64,000 nt of DNA from positions 315,765,986 through 315,829,985 of the forward strand of contig CM068367.1 of assembly GCA_034769895.1 (NCBI GenBank). The letters run 5' to 3'. Of the stretch, positions 23,954 to 35,460 are shown one piece after another. The position numbers and the translations under genes were made by a program. Under the pieces are notes generated by a model, which had not been told where the DNA came from, ran no database searches, and was given only the letters and a program-made list of their open reading frames with translations. Each line of letters opens with the position of its first letter. The stretch's first letter is position 1. This DNA comes from Magicicada septendecula. Its lineage: Eukaryota > Arthropoda > Insecta > Hemiptera > Cicadidae.

Positions 23954-26931
23954 TGTAACATGACATAAGGTAGTGAAAAATACATTGATAATTAATTATA
24001 AAACAAAGAAGCTGAAGACAAGAAGAAAGGTCAAGAACTTATAAACTCAGAGATTAATAACCAAATGACAAATGACTAATAAACTGACGATGACTTGACT
24101 CAATAGATTGGATAAACACAAGAAAGAACAATGGAACAAGGAAGAAGGAACCAAGAACCAAATGTAATCAAGAAATTGGTAACGAACATTGTAATTCCCT
24201 AATAATGACCATAAAATGTATGTAAACAAATGCACTAATGTAATTAGAGTATAGATGAGATGTACCTAGGGTAATAATGACAAATAAGAAAGATAGTAAC
24301 GTTATGTATATTTTATTAATGAAGAAATGTACTTATAAATATAAGATAGGGAGTTAATAATAAACACACCCAAATGAATAGTGATAAATAGAATCAAAAC
24401 CAGTAAATCATACCCTGAGGCAAATACAGGCCACAGTTAATAATCAAAAGTGATCATTAGTGAAGGGAAAATAAACTCATAACCAATAACCACATGATGA
24501 TGTTAACATAAATAAACAACATAGTGAATAATATCAAGTGAGTGGAATAAAGAGTGTATTAATACAAAAGTGGTGACATGCAGTTATAGCATGTTACATA
24601 TAAAAGTGAAAGTGAATAAATAAAAAACCTTCTATGAAGGAAAAAGTGTAGTAGGTGAAAGTAAGAAGGTATTTTAATTAGTAGACTGTATTAGAATATC
24701 TGAAAGACCTGTGATAAACTTTATGCTAGCAAGTAAGAGGAACTAATTATACTGTGTTTAACTTAAGCAATAGTTAGTAAGAATTATGAAATAAGATAGA
24801 AATTAAGTCATTAGAATGAAAGGTAAACAAGAAAGATAGACACTGTTTTCTAGTGAAGGAATGAGGGAATAGAGTATATTGTGTAAAGTACAGTTTAATA
24901 GTAGTATAATAAGAGTTTTGTTGTTGTTTAAAAAACCAATATAATGTAATGAATTATAAGTTAAAACAAATAGTAGTAAGAAACAGAAATGTAGTGAGAA
25001 GTTTATTTCAGGCTTGAACCTGGCAAAAAAATGTTTATTGTTATAATAAGAGGTGTAGTTAGAATCACCAATGTTTATTATTTGTTTCTAGTAAAAAATT
25101 GTTTTAAGGTACCATATATAAAGGTAAGGAGTTACAAGAAATGTTAGATAGTAGTATAGGAAAATCTAGGCTCTAGGCCTAACAGTTAATGAAGAATTTT
25201 GTAAATTTGAGAACAAAAAATAGTCCAGTATCAAATCAGAATATACCAAATGTTTAAACACATTAAGTAGGTATACCTAATACCAAAATGTATAAATAAC
25301 ACCCAGATTTAGATAAAATATATATGAAATATAAATAAGAAAAATAACAAAAATGTGATTAGCTACCCAAAAGTAACCATGAGGGGTATCAAAATGATCC
25401 TTATCAAAAATTATGAACAATGGTATTCATGTAATAAACATAGTTATTAATATAAGAAAGAAATCTTAATTTGAAGATATTTTATAGATTTAAACTAAAA
25501 TAAAACGTTAGAATATAACAATGACATAAATTAACGACCAATGAGAATTAGCATAATTTAATAGGTAACCATAGCAACCGAAATTTATTCCCAAAAAACC
25601 GTTGGAATTTTTATTAATCCATTATTGACCGACGCGGAGGGCGGATGTATGCAGCTCTCAACCCAAATTTTACCATAAATAAGTAAATTTTGACCGAAAT
25701 CAGAAGGAAGAAAGATAGTAATAGCCACCTATGGAACACCTGATAAACTAATTATTATTAAAATACTCACAAAATAAAATTATCAGTGCAAATTAAGAAG
25801 ACTTCAAGAAACATAGCTGACGACTCATCCCGAAGGAAGAAAAGGAGCGATCTACTACAACCAAAGAAGACGAACGACTGCGGAACGAGAGGGAAGCCGA
25901 ACTTTATGGAAAAACCATCTGAAAGAGATTGATGAACATCCGAAGAGTAGAAGACGACCAGATCCATCCGAAAGAAGTAGATGTCCATCGAGGAAGCCCC
26001 AACGAGAACTGATGAGTATAAAACAATCTCACTAAAAACGAATTCCCATTTTTTATCCATAATAACAAGTCACAATTTTCACTTTACTGATCACTATTTT
26101 GAACAAGAACTGAAGGTATTTATAATATCACTATTATTGAACTTAATCAATTAATAACCATTTAAACTGATCTATAATAAATTATTAATAAACATGACTT
26201 GTTGTCAAAATCCTAACCAAAAACTATACTAACTCTCATTGATGATTACTTACTTGAATGTATTAAATATTGTGTACCTAGTTTTAAGAATTATTATAAA
26301 TTTGTGCATTTTAGCCGTTAATCCAAAACTTCTGTAGTCAAAAGGACTTTTAATACGCCCTGTGACCATTTTTATTGTAAACAAACATTATTCGCCAAGC
26401 GGCGTCCCATGATACAAACACTGAGCCTGCCAACTGAGCAATTGTAAAAGCCGGTACTAATATAAAATAATGTACTACTAAATAACTGAAAATTATTAAA
26501 GGGTTAATAAATCTTAATGTTCTGCAACGCTGTATGTTTGATTCATACAAAATAAGATAATATATAGAGAATTATTAAAGTGAAAACAACAAAACAACAC
26601 AGTTAGCGAAGTCGAAACTGCAAGACGGCGTGCGCCAATCAGGTGGTGAAGCGGCAATAATCAAACCGAACGCCGAGAGATACGGTTTGCCCGTAAGTAG
26701 TAAGAAAAAGTACGACTCGACTCGCTACATACAAATAACATTTACAGAAGTAACTGAACTGATCAATACCCTCAGTTATACACCTATACTATACCACAAA
26801 CGCCACGAGCGAATTAAAAAATGCTCGTACGCACACATTCACGATAAGAGTAATAGAACGGGTGGACAAAACGATTTTAAAATTCAAACACACTATTTTT
26901 AATAAACACCCCGAAAAAAGATTTTATTACA
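23954..26931 (+). repeat. 3' LTR of gypsy-B
   Basis: 2978 bp, near-identical to 10311-13277. It is followed by the ATAT duplication and then by element 1 sequence. Confidence 0.9.
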
Positions 26932-27062
26932 ATATATATTAGAGGTTAAGAGAATAAACCAGTGCTTCTTAACGTAAACCAGCACAGCTAAGGGGAAACA
27001 GATCAGTTAGGGATATAGTATTGTATAAGGCCACTAGTTGATATTTTGATTTGTTGTTTCAG

Positions 27063-27281
27063 AGTTTGGTGATGCTGTGGCGGCGGTCCTGAGCTGGCCA
27101 GCGCATCAGAGCAGGGGCGTTAAGTACCTGGCTGACTTTATGGTGTTGGGATCTCGAGAGAGAAGTCCAGTAAGGTCATTCAGGTGCGGTCACAGTCACT
27201 GGACCAAGGGTGAGTTAATTATATTTTTGTGTGTAAAACGTAAAGGGGGTTGTGGCGACATATCCTGGCTGATCCTTTTAG
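27063..27281 (+). other. conserved exon-like block and short intron of element 1
   Basis: Acceptor TTTGTTGTTTCAG ends at 27062. The block 27063-27209 (147 nt) ends CCAAGG before donor GTGAGT (27210). 72 nt later comes a possible acceptor CCTTTTAG (27280-27281) preceded by CTGAT. The block contains TATGGTGTTGGGATCTCGAG and AGAAGTCCAGTAAGGTC, shared with C and D. The intron contains AAGGGGGTTGTGGCGAC, also shared. An open frame of 86 residues (27077-27337) crosses it, but element D has an indel in it, so I do not call it a gene. Confidence 0.55.
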
Positions 27282-27295
27282 CAAGTATGAATGTG

Positions 27296-27345
27296 TCAAT
27301 GAGAGTTTTTATGCTTCGGCATAAAACCTCTCATTGAGGGGGTAT
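27296..27345 (+). promoter_or_regulatory. UUCG-capped hairpin and polypurine tract of element 1
   Basis: TCAATGAGAG (27296-27305) pairs perfectly with CTCTCATTGA (27328-27337). Inside, TTTATGC pairs with GCATAAA around a TTCG loop closed by C-G, the classic very stable tetraloop. GAGGGGG then leads to the LTR start TGTAAC (27346). Confidence 0.7.
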
Positions 27346-28874
27346 TGTAACGGGACATTTTGGCCCACCTGGGGTAATATAAAAAAATCAGTGTATTTTG
27401 ATACATATTTTGTGATGTAACGTAATTTTGGGGAGACATAGACTTAAACTGATCATATGGTAAATTTGTTGGGACAAAATTAGATAAGTGATTTTAAAAT
27501 ATTATTCATGAATTATAACGATGCAGTGGACAAACGGGCGAAATTGTGCCAAGGTCAGCTCCAGACGCTAATAAAACAGTTATTTTGAGAAACAGTAACT
27601 AACCGATGATGTAACATCCAATTGAACGATATTATGTCAGTGCCTTACATAACGCTGGAATGTAGGAGTGTCAATGCCAGCAGCTTCGTTGACGCTCAGA
27701 GAACAAAGTCAGTTGGCCATGAACAACTAACAACTATGGACGCAATCTGTCTGCGTGTCTGCCGACCGGGCATAATTTTCGTCGCGCCCGCAGTACAGAA
27801 AAAATGTGATATAAAATCGAAATTTATACATAAATAACATAAATGAACAGTTTTCTTGATATAATAACAGTTTCGGAGATGTAAAACGAATTATTCATTA
27901 ACATAAAGTGTGTGCGTGGAGAAATGTGACGTCTTCTAGACTCAAACTCAGCTAAGTAGTCTACAAGAATAAAAACAAAACTTTCAATTATGGTTTAAAT
28001 ATTCAAAATTGTAATACTCAAATTTAAATATTTTCACGATGGAGAGCTCTTAAAATCCTGGGGTAGATATGTGTGTGTGAGTGAAAGCGCTGGTTTCCGT
28101 TGTGTTAGTTAAGTTAAGTATTAAGCAAATTATTTTGTATTTATATTTCATGTTTTATTTTGACTATTGCTGAACAAATTATATTCACATTAAACAATGA
28201 TCCATTTTATATCACTATACTTTACTTGGAATACTATTGAAACAAAATGTAAGAGAGGGAGAAGGAAGATTTTATATTGTCCGTGTTATGCAAAAAGGGT
28301 GAATTAACCAAATTAGCATTTTTCAGGAGCAAGATTTTAAAGATTCACAGCTATGAAAAAATTGTAAAATTCTAACTTACATTGATAAAGCTCTGAAACA
28401 AAGCAAATAATATCTTTTTCTATCTCTTTACTAAGTCTCAACCCTGTAAGTAATTTATTTTAATTATTATTAAATTTAATATTGTACGATGTAGCTTTTT
28501 TGCCCTTTTTACACATTTGTTATAGCGTATTTGCCTTTTTTACACAATATTTTTTTTAAACCAAGATGGATATAATTGCTTTTTAAATTATACTAAATTA
28601 GAATTAAGTTTGTCTAGAGGCATCGGGAAATAAGAACATAACTTTCTAGTATAACAAACACTATTTTTATTGTAACATTCAAGTTCTACAAAAAATGGAA
28701 CAATAAAATTAACACGAAGTAAAACTGAGTTTTATAGAGAATAAATTTTAAGTTCTAAAAAATGGAACAATTTTATAAAATGAAGTAAAAAGTTGATCAA
28801 ATTACTGTACTAATAATAAAAAAATAAGTAAAAACTAAGTTTTACAGTAAAATCCAATTTATTTTTTGGAGGTC

Positions 28875-31194
28875 TTCTTTCTAGTTTTTCATTTTTGTCC
28901 CCTTTGTCATTAATCTGTTTCTTTTCCTTCTGTATGACAACCATTGGGAGATCTTCAAAAAACTTATGGTGGTGTAGAGGAATTACTCTATCTTTGCACA
29001 AGTCCATTAAGTCTTTGTATTTTGAAGCCGTTATTGGTAGACGGGTTTTGTAGGCCTTAGTGAGGTTTTCTAAATTTTACTGATGTGGCCTACCCACACT
29101 TTTCATGATTTTGATCTCACTGAAGGTCTCATCGTCGTAATCATACTTGAAGAAAATAGAGTCTGGTTCACTTTTCAAGTACCGAAACCATTTTATTTTC
29201 CTCCACTGAACGACTTCACCAGTTACAGTAATGTACCTTTGAGTTTCTTTGTTCGAACTTGCCAATGAACTCCAATCAATGAAAGCTTCATGATTCAAAT
29301 ATAAAACTTTGTATGGCTCTGGAGTCTTCCTGGCTGTCTGACAAATAATGCCCCATTCAGAAGGTACATTGAAGGTACTTGTATGTTTTTTGCTGATCTT
29401 TCTATTGAAGAATGGATAGAATCGCCTTCTTGTTGAGAGTCTTCCTGGCTCATAAAATACATGATCCATAATTTTACAATTTGTAAATCTGACAGCATGT
29501 AGGAGTGCAGTAGAAAAGTATTGGTTTAGGTTTTGGCCACCACAGCTATCACTCATTAAAAACAATTCTTCTGTGTTTGGGTGGTCTTTGATGTAATTAA
29601 AGATGCAGGTTCCTATTTCACTTGATCCCCTGTTACCCTCCGTCTCATCCCACATGTTACATGTTCCTTCTTTAGAAATTAGATCAAATACTGTTAGGTT
29701 GTAAACTGCCAGTTTTCTTTTATAAAAAATAGAAGATACTTCTCCTTTTGGACATTCTAATACAGCCTGAAGATCAAAATTTACAACCGTTTTCTTTCCA
29801 TCACTCCTTTCACTTTCTCTGACTTTTTCTCTTTTCAGCTCACGAACTCTTTCTTTATTTTTTAGATGTTTTTCATAATCTTCTTTCTCAATTTCTTTTT
29901 CTTCAGGTGTCAACGATTGAAAACGATTGCAAGTGCTGCACTGATCTTTTTTGGGTTTATGAAACCTGAGATTGCCGTAGGAATAAAAATAAACAGGCCT
30001 TATCAATGGTTTTCCATTTTCTGGGTCTAACTTCTCATTATCTTTCATAATGTTCAGATTGTCCTCCTGGCATTTTTGTAAATAGAGATTGTAAAGTTTT
30101 TCGAGATTTAGCTGAGAAGACAAATACAATTTGTTACTTGATTTTCTACAGTAGTGCGATTGTACCTTAGCTATTGATTGAATATGCTGACGAGCATGAT
30201 CTTCAATCCAAGCTGGGATCTTATTAGCAGATGATTTTTTACCTATGGCATCTGCTGAAACAATTCCAGTATCACTTTTTTTGTCTAGACAGACTCTGAC
30301 AAACTTTTCTGTTATTGAAAAAACTGAAAAAAAGAATGAACGACAAACTCGTACACGTTCTGAGCCCTTTTCTAGATAATAATGAAGGCTTTGTTTTTTT
30401 TCGATAAACAATATTTACACGCCTTCTTTCAGGCTCTACTTCGACTATGTGGCTGGCCACATACTGTCGTTGTCAGTCTTGATTTTTATCGTCTTTGCCC
30501 ATTTTCCAAAAACCAAAGAAAAATTCATCCTTCTCAGCATTAGAAAACTTTTCACTGCACTTAAGAAGGCACCTGGTGCAGGAAAAATCTTTTCTTTCTC
30601 TTTCTTTTATTTCCTTTCCCTTCACGCTTGTGTATGATTTCCCTGCAACTCTTAAGCATTTTCTTTCTTCTCGCTTTTTCTTTGTTGTCGCTCTGTTTTC
30701 ATTTCCAGTTTTTTCTTTTTCTTTTGATGATTTCCGATTTCATCCATTGGATTCAAGCTTTCATCATCTTCAGACCCTGATTGTTCTAAAGCCATATTGT
30801 GTCGATTTGAAATGTGTTTCCTTAAAACCTTTTTGTTTTCAAAAATTACCGAACAATGGTAACGCATGAATCCCTTCTTAAGAAAATCCTCATTGTCCTG
30901 AGGCTCTCGACCTGAGTCATTCTCAGCCGAAGGTTGGGAACTAGTTGTCAAATTTGTTAAATCTATCTGATTAATTGTTAATTCCTCAGACAAACATTTG
31001 TCAATTAACTTCGATGTTGATGCTGAAATATTCATCATATCATTACTATCAGATAAACTATAATTCAATGTAGGCTGTTCCACATGTTTAAATGAAGTTG
31101 ATGGGACAGGCTGAAGAGGCTGCAAAATACAAACATCCTTAGACTTTTCAATATTTAAATTTAACTCCTGTATTGGGGTTTCAAACACATCCAA
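28875..31194 (-). pseudogene. transposase of the 28278-32437 element, broken
   Basis: Likely the element's DDE-type transposase. The N-terminal piece (31194-30652, 180 residues) has a Ser-rich region and a half finger, C-x12-H-x4-H, around RYHCSVIF and HISNRH. The next stretch carries a Cys cluster (CTRCLLKCSEKF) and a Phe-rich FWK motif seen in a large family of uncharacterised insect proteins. A TGA at 30473-30475 and frame shifts near 30655 and 30410 break it. The main piece (30411-29077) continues with VCRSFFFSVFSITEKFV, a CSTC motif near the KPKKDQ stretch, FDLQAVLECPKGEVSSIFYK, and SDSCGGQNLNQ, a plausible acidic catalytic motif. A further shift precedes LPITASKYKDLMDLCKD near 28950-29010. 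Confidence 0.72.
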
Positions 31195-31402
31195 ATCTAT
31201 TTATTTACTTTGTCCCTCGAATTTGTTTATATTTTGAATTGGATTCTCCGCTGAATTCAGCTGTGTAAGCTTGGCTAGGATTTTTTGGGAACATGAGTAA
31301 AACATCTTGCTCCTGAAATGGAAAAAAAACCTGATTAAGAAGATTCGCCATATTTTACCTAGTAAAATAAAGCAATAATATCCTCCTTGGTTGATAAAAA
31401 AA

Positions 31403-31676
31403 ATTGCATTCCGTTTATTTCTGGCCAGAAAGAGGTTGTGGATTTCTTGAATACCAAATGAAAAACAAGAGATCTATCCACTTGTTTTTCATTTGGTATT
31501 CAAGAAATCCACAACCTCTTTCTGGCTAGAAATAAACATATGCTAGGCGGGCAATTCCAGAATGGACTTCACGAAGGTCAATCAACACAACATGGCATAC
31601 ATAAACACGGCTAACCTTGACCAACTTTTTCAAGTGGAAAGAAATATCTTGTTTTTCATTTGGTATTGCATTCCGT
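31403..31676. repeat. palindromic insertion with 12-bp flanking repeat
   Basis: Arms 31414-31471 and 31487-31545 are nearly perfect inverse copies, with about 57 bp in each arm. The unit, including a further unpaired segment to 31664, is bracketed by ATTGCATTCCGT (31403-31414 and 31665-31676). A third copy of the arm end, CTTGTTTTTCATTTGGTATT, occurs at 31649-31668. It lies inside the TIR transposon. Confidence 0.55.
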
Positions 31677-32722
31677 GTTAAGAGTCCAAAGATGATTCTG
31701 CAAAATAATCTAATACTTAAAACTAGCCTAGCTGTTGCAGTTTATTTTTATCCATGCCTAACCTAAAAAAATTTAAGCCGAGAAAACTATGATTTGGCTA
31801 AAATTATGATTGTTTAACTAACTACTTAATAACATTAGGCTATGCTAACTAAGAGTTTTAATTTTCTTACCTGTTGGCCATTCATAAGTTACAGTATACA
31901 CACTCCATAAAAACAAACACTGTGAAAAAACAGTAAAACACAGCTGTAAAATCAAATAACAACAATATCCTCATTTGTTTTCAGTGTTGCCACTCTTGCT
32001 TTAAAGAAAAATTGAATCATGTTGCTTTTGGTCAGATAAATATGTCAGTGTTATAATAGAACATATAAAACAATAAAACTATTCTTAACAAGAGAAAAAT
32101 ACAGAAAGCCTAATGTATTATCTTAGAAAAACTAATGAATGTGTATTGTGTAAGAAAGGGAAACATCCATATCCGCCCTTTTAACTTTGACTATTGGCCC
32201 TTTTTACACTTCAATTTTACAGAACATTCAGTAAAAAAGGTGAATAGTCATATTCGCTGTTTTAACACATCTAATATTATATTCGCCATTTTATCACAAG
32301 CTGTTTCCATGGAAACCGTTAGCTCCACAGATATGCCATTATTACATAACGATAGCTCTTAATGTAAGCAAGCCAAAACGGCGAAAATCAGAAAATCACA
32401 GAATTGGCGAATTCGCCCTTTTTGCATAACACCGACGATATGTAATGTTGGGATTAAGGGGATTGTATAAAGTTTTGTTTGATCGGAAAAAGATGAATTT
32501 TATGAAATAAATTAAAGTTAATTTGCCTGCTAGAAAAGGATTAATTATTTCAAGCAACCATCTTGTTTTTCCACTCGTCCAATTAGAAATCCTGGATACG
32601 GTAGGTAAATAATTTAAGTTGGCAACTTGACAACATGGCGGCACTAGCCGTAAGTGTACAACATAAACAAAGCACATTAGTAAATTTATAAATCTAAAAT
32701 AAACTAAGTTTATTAGTTAACA

Positions 32723-34528
32723 TTCTGTATTTAACTTATTCCCTTACATCTATGGTAAGTTCATGGTTTTCTATCTATTTTACTGTTCATCACTCCTTAT
32801 ATTCTATTTAAACACTCTTATAAATTCTAATTAATAATATATGCAGTTATTATCTGTCTTTCAATTTTATGTTTATTATTATAAAACACTTTTTATTTTC
32901 TACACTTAATGGTAGTCTTTCACTCTTATAGTGGTTTATTATAATATTTCTCTTTTAATACTCTACACTAATGGTAGTCCTTCACTCTTATTGTCTAAAC
33001 ATTTTTATTACCTACTCTAATGGTAGTCATTATTCTGATTTACACTATCTATTTTCAAGTTACCTTTAAATTTACTTTACAATCTTTCATTGGTAATGTA
33101 TCCTGTAACTTGGGTTACTGGGTTAACGTTTGTCGTTGTTTTAACTGTTTAATTGGTACATGTTCTTCATAATATTTTGGGAATATCCTTTCTTTATTCT
33201 GCATTCCTTGTATGAAGCTTGGAATAGTCTGTTCCTCAATTTTTTATTCTATTCTATGAGTAGGTTATCACTTTTGTTATTCAGGTACTCTGATGTCATT
33301 AATTCAATAAGTTGTACCTTATTATTTTTTCATTACTGCTCCATTTCCTTTTTCATTTACTTTTTCTCTATGAATATGTTATCTTTTTGTATTTGGATCT
33401 TCTGATGTCACTAAGTTAACAAATTATACATGATTATTTTGTCATTTACTGCTCCTTATCCTACTGGGTATACAGATGATGTACTGGGGTTTTATATAGA
33501 TGGTTTCTTTTATTTGGACCAAGAGTTTTCTTTGTTATTGAGTTTATTTTTTAACATTTTATTGACTATAATGATCAGCTTATTTAATTCATTTTCAACC
33601 ATTTATTTATCACTCACTACTGATAGTTTCTTCTTTTTTCCTTTTTTAATATTGTATTAAGTTAAGTTTTAAGGTGAAAATTCTGTTATGCTACAAGGTA
33701 TATCTGCACTTATCATTTCAAAATTAATGTGTTCAAAACAAGTATCTGTTTGTTTATAATGCATTTTACTCTAGTTAGGGTCTCTAGAGTCAGTGGTGTT
33801 TTTTAGTAGAAAAATTATTTTGAAGCACATCATTCAAATCTGTCTAACATTCCCCTTACAAGTCTCTTTGAAAGAAATAATAACAATAAATCTACTGGAA
33901 CTAATCATCTGATAACAGTACAGACGATAATAAATAGCATGTACTGAACTCGCAAGCATGAAAATGTTGTCTCCTGTTTGACTATTTGTTAGTCTTTATG
34001 TATAACAACTGGAAACAAAATTTTATATAGCTCAGAATTTTTTTTGGGGGGGGGGGGGCAAGAGCTTAAAAAACTTAGTAAATGAGAAAGTTGTTGATTT
34101 TTTGACTAGTTGCATACTTACAGCGAGAAAGCTGTAGGTAAAAGATTATGCATCATATTTTGTTTCAAGAAATGTTTGAAATGGACACTTGTTTTCCATA
34201 ATAACAAGATGATTACTACGAATTTAAAAGAAATTCGTGCCACAGTCATGGTGTCTTGCTTGTGCTAGAGAAACTCAACATTGTACTATGTTTTGTCAAT
34301 TACTCTTAAAACAAATTTGTTAAAAACTAACAGTTACATGACAACATATTTTAAAACTAAATTAAAAAACTATTATATGCAATGTCTGTGTTCAGAATAT
34401 AAAAATTATAAAATAGTAACACATGCATATACCACTATTACAGCAAACACTAAGTACACGTGCATACGTGTGTGCTTATTCAAGGTTTTTCCTATTGGGA
34501 AGAAATTTACTGCTAATAAGGCATAATA
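32723..34528. other. no gene; local degenerate tandem repeats
   Basis: Pyrimidine-rich, AT-rich DNA. A unit like ACACTAATGGTAGTCCTTCACTC recurs imperfectly three times at about 32899-33030. A unit of roughly 115 bp with CTGATGTCA and TTTACTGCTCC recurs at about 33239-33345 and 33360-33455. A T-run then G-run lies at 34038-34060. No homology to proteins recognised. Confidence 0.5.
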
Positions 34529-35355
34529 TCGGGGGACCGAGCTTTGCTCAGTTTTGATATTTATTTATTGGTTTTCATAGCCCTCAATATCATCCATGTT
34601 GTATCGTTGCACCCAGAAACAAAAATTCCTACCTTCTGTAGTAATTATTCAATAAGCTCGTTTACCAACCCGAGCGTTTTACTCTATAATAAAACGTACC
34701 TTTCTGTTCTAAGTCACAAAGAAGCAAAAGCAAGTTTAAAAAAACTCATAAATTATTATTAACTTTGGCTTACTAAAAACCTTTTTCGAACATTTCAATA
34801 CAATCCTTGATTTTTTTGTCCATGATGAGTCCATGTATTAATAATTACCTCAGAGAACACAGAAAACACAACAGTGTACAGGGAACACGTTACAAATTAA
34901 ATACGTTATTGCTCGCTTAATATTATTAGATAGGGTATACAATTATTGCTCGTCTCAACTCTTATTTTGTTTATTTACATTGATTGCAAAAGCTAAATTT
35001 ATTCTTCTTCATATATAAACATATCGATACTGCGCCGTTTGCATTTATCGACGGTTTCTGTAATTTATTTATCTGTACAGTTAGAAAGCTGGTTAGAAAT
35101 TACAGTTGCCTAGCAATAATTAATTGTTTGAAGACAATTTTTTTAATAATTGTATCGGTATCGGTCCCACGATATTTTAAAATAAAGGGCCTCAGATGTG
35201 GCTCTTAGGTGAATTTTGTGGAAAAAGTGACCGAGTCCAATCGATTCCTGGTGTCAAAATACCCTTAAGTACCAACTTCCAAGAAAATCATTAGAGCCGT
35301 TTTCAAGAAAAAAAACATAGATACATACAATTATTGCTTGCTTAATATTATAGGA
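34529..35355 (-). mobile_element. non-autonomous Helitron, copy 1
   Basis: On the minus strand it begins TCCTATAATATTAAGCAAGC with host A before it. It ends with a hairpin CTGAGC-AAA-GCTCGG followed by about 10 nt and CCGA (CTRR with a change), with host T after it. The inner sequence is related to 36375-37767. No coding region survives. Confidence 0.65.
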
Positions 35356-35460
35356 TATCTTGAGTTGGTATTAATAAAAGTATAGCAAAGGGTACTTATA
35401 AGGTTAGTTTATATAACAGAGTGTAAATATTCACTGATAGTGTCCATGTGAAGGGACTTA

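Larger units (their letters stand above)
10311..26931 (+). mobile_element. gypsy-B: Ty3/gypsy-type element with about 3-kb LTRs, split by element C
   Basis: 5' LTR 10311-13277 and 3' LTR 23954-26931 are near-identical, start TGTAACATG and end TTATTACA. The 4-bp TSD is ATAT (10307-10310 and 26932-26935). The internal region is 13278-17074 plus 22870-23953, interrupted by element C. It codes for a long Gag, then protease, a fragment of RT and the C-terminal part of integrase, with the central pol domains deleted. Without element C it is about 10.8 kb. Confidence 0.88.
28278..32437 (-). mobile_element. TIR DNA transposon, 4160 bp, TSD ATAT
   Basis: The 5' LTR of element 1 is the empty site (near 6934-6940). 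The insert is flanked by ATAT (28274-28277 and 32438-32441). The terminal inverted repeats share GTGTTATGCAAAAAGGG followed by YGAATT; the outer bases are TGTCC and, inverted, CGTCG. Subterminal copies of a GCCNTTTTWACAC-like motif occur at about 28502, 28533, 32174, 32196, 32255 and 32285. A 4-bp TSD with this transposase type would fit a Sola-like superfamily, but I cannot verify that. Confidence 0.8.
4731..32722 (+). mobile_element. element 1: non-autonomous LTR retrotransposon hosting nested insertions
   Basis: Outermost element of the stack. Its own parts are: 5' LTR 4731-7221 (start lost), PBS at 7223, broken DGG-type ORF 7424-8735, non-coding DNA to 10310, then after the gypsy-B insertion 26932-27345, and 3' LTR 27346-32722. 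The 5' LTR matches 27676 onward, so about 330 bp of its start are missing and its left TSD cannot be read. Continuity across gypsy-B is supported by the ATAT target duplication. No protease, RT, RNase H or integrase is visible in its own sequence, so it must borrow enzymes. Confidence 0.8.
27346..32722 (+). repeat. 3' LTR of element 1, with DNA transposon inside
   Basis: Starts TGTAACGGGACATTT and ends TTAGTTAACA. Without the insertion at 28278-32437 it is about 1.2 kb. From 27676 on it matches the 5' LTR. The first 330 bp exist only in this copy. Confidence 0.87.

Noticed and set aside
27077..27337. 86-codon frame across the exon-like block of element 1
   Set aside because: Element D has a one-base insertion inside the most conserved part, and the frame crosses the proposed donor site. 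The conservation looks like RNA rather than protein.
27346..32722. Reading the minus-strand transposase ORFs as part of element 1
   Set aside because: The 5' LTR shows the empty site, so the ORFs belong to a separate TIR transposon inserted in the 3' LTR.
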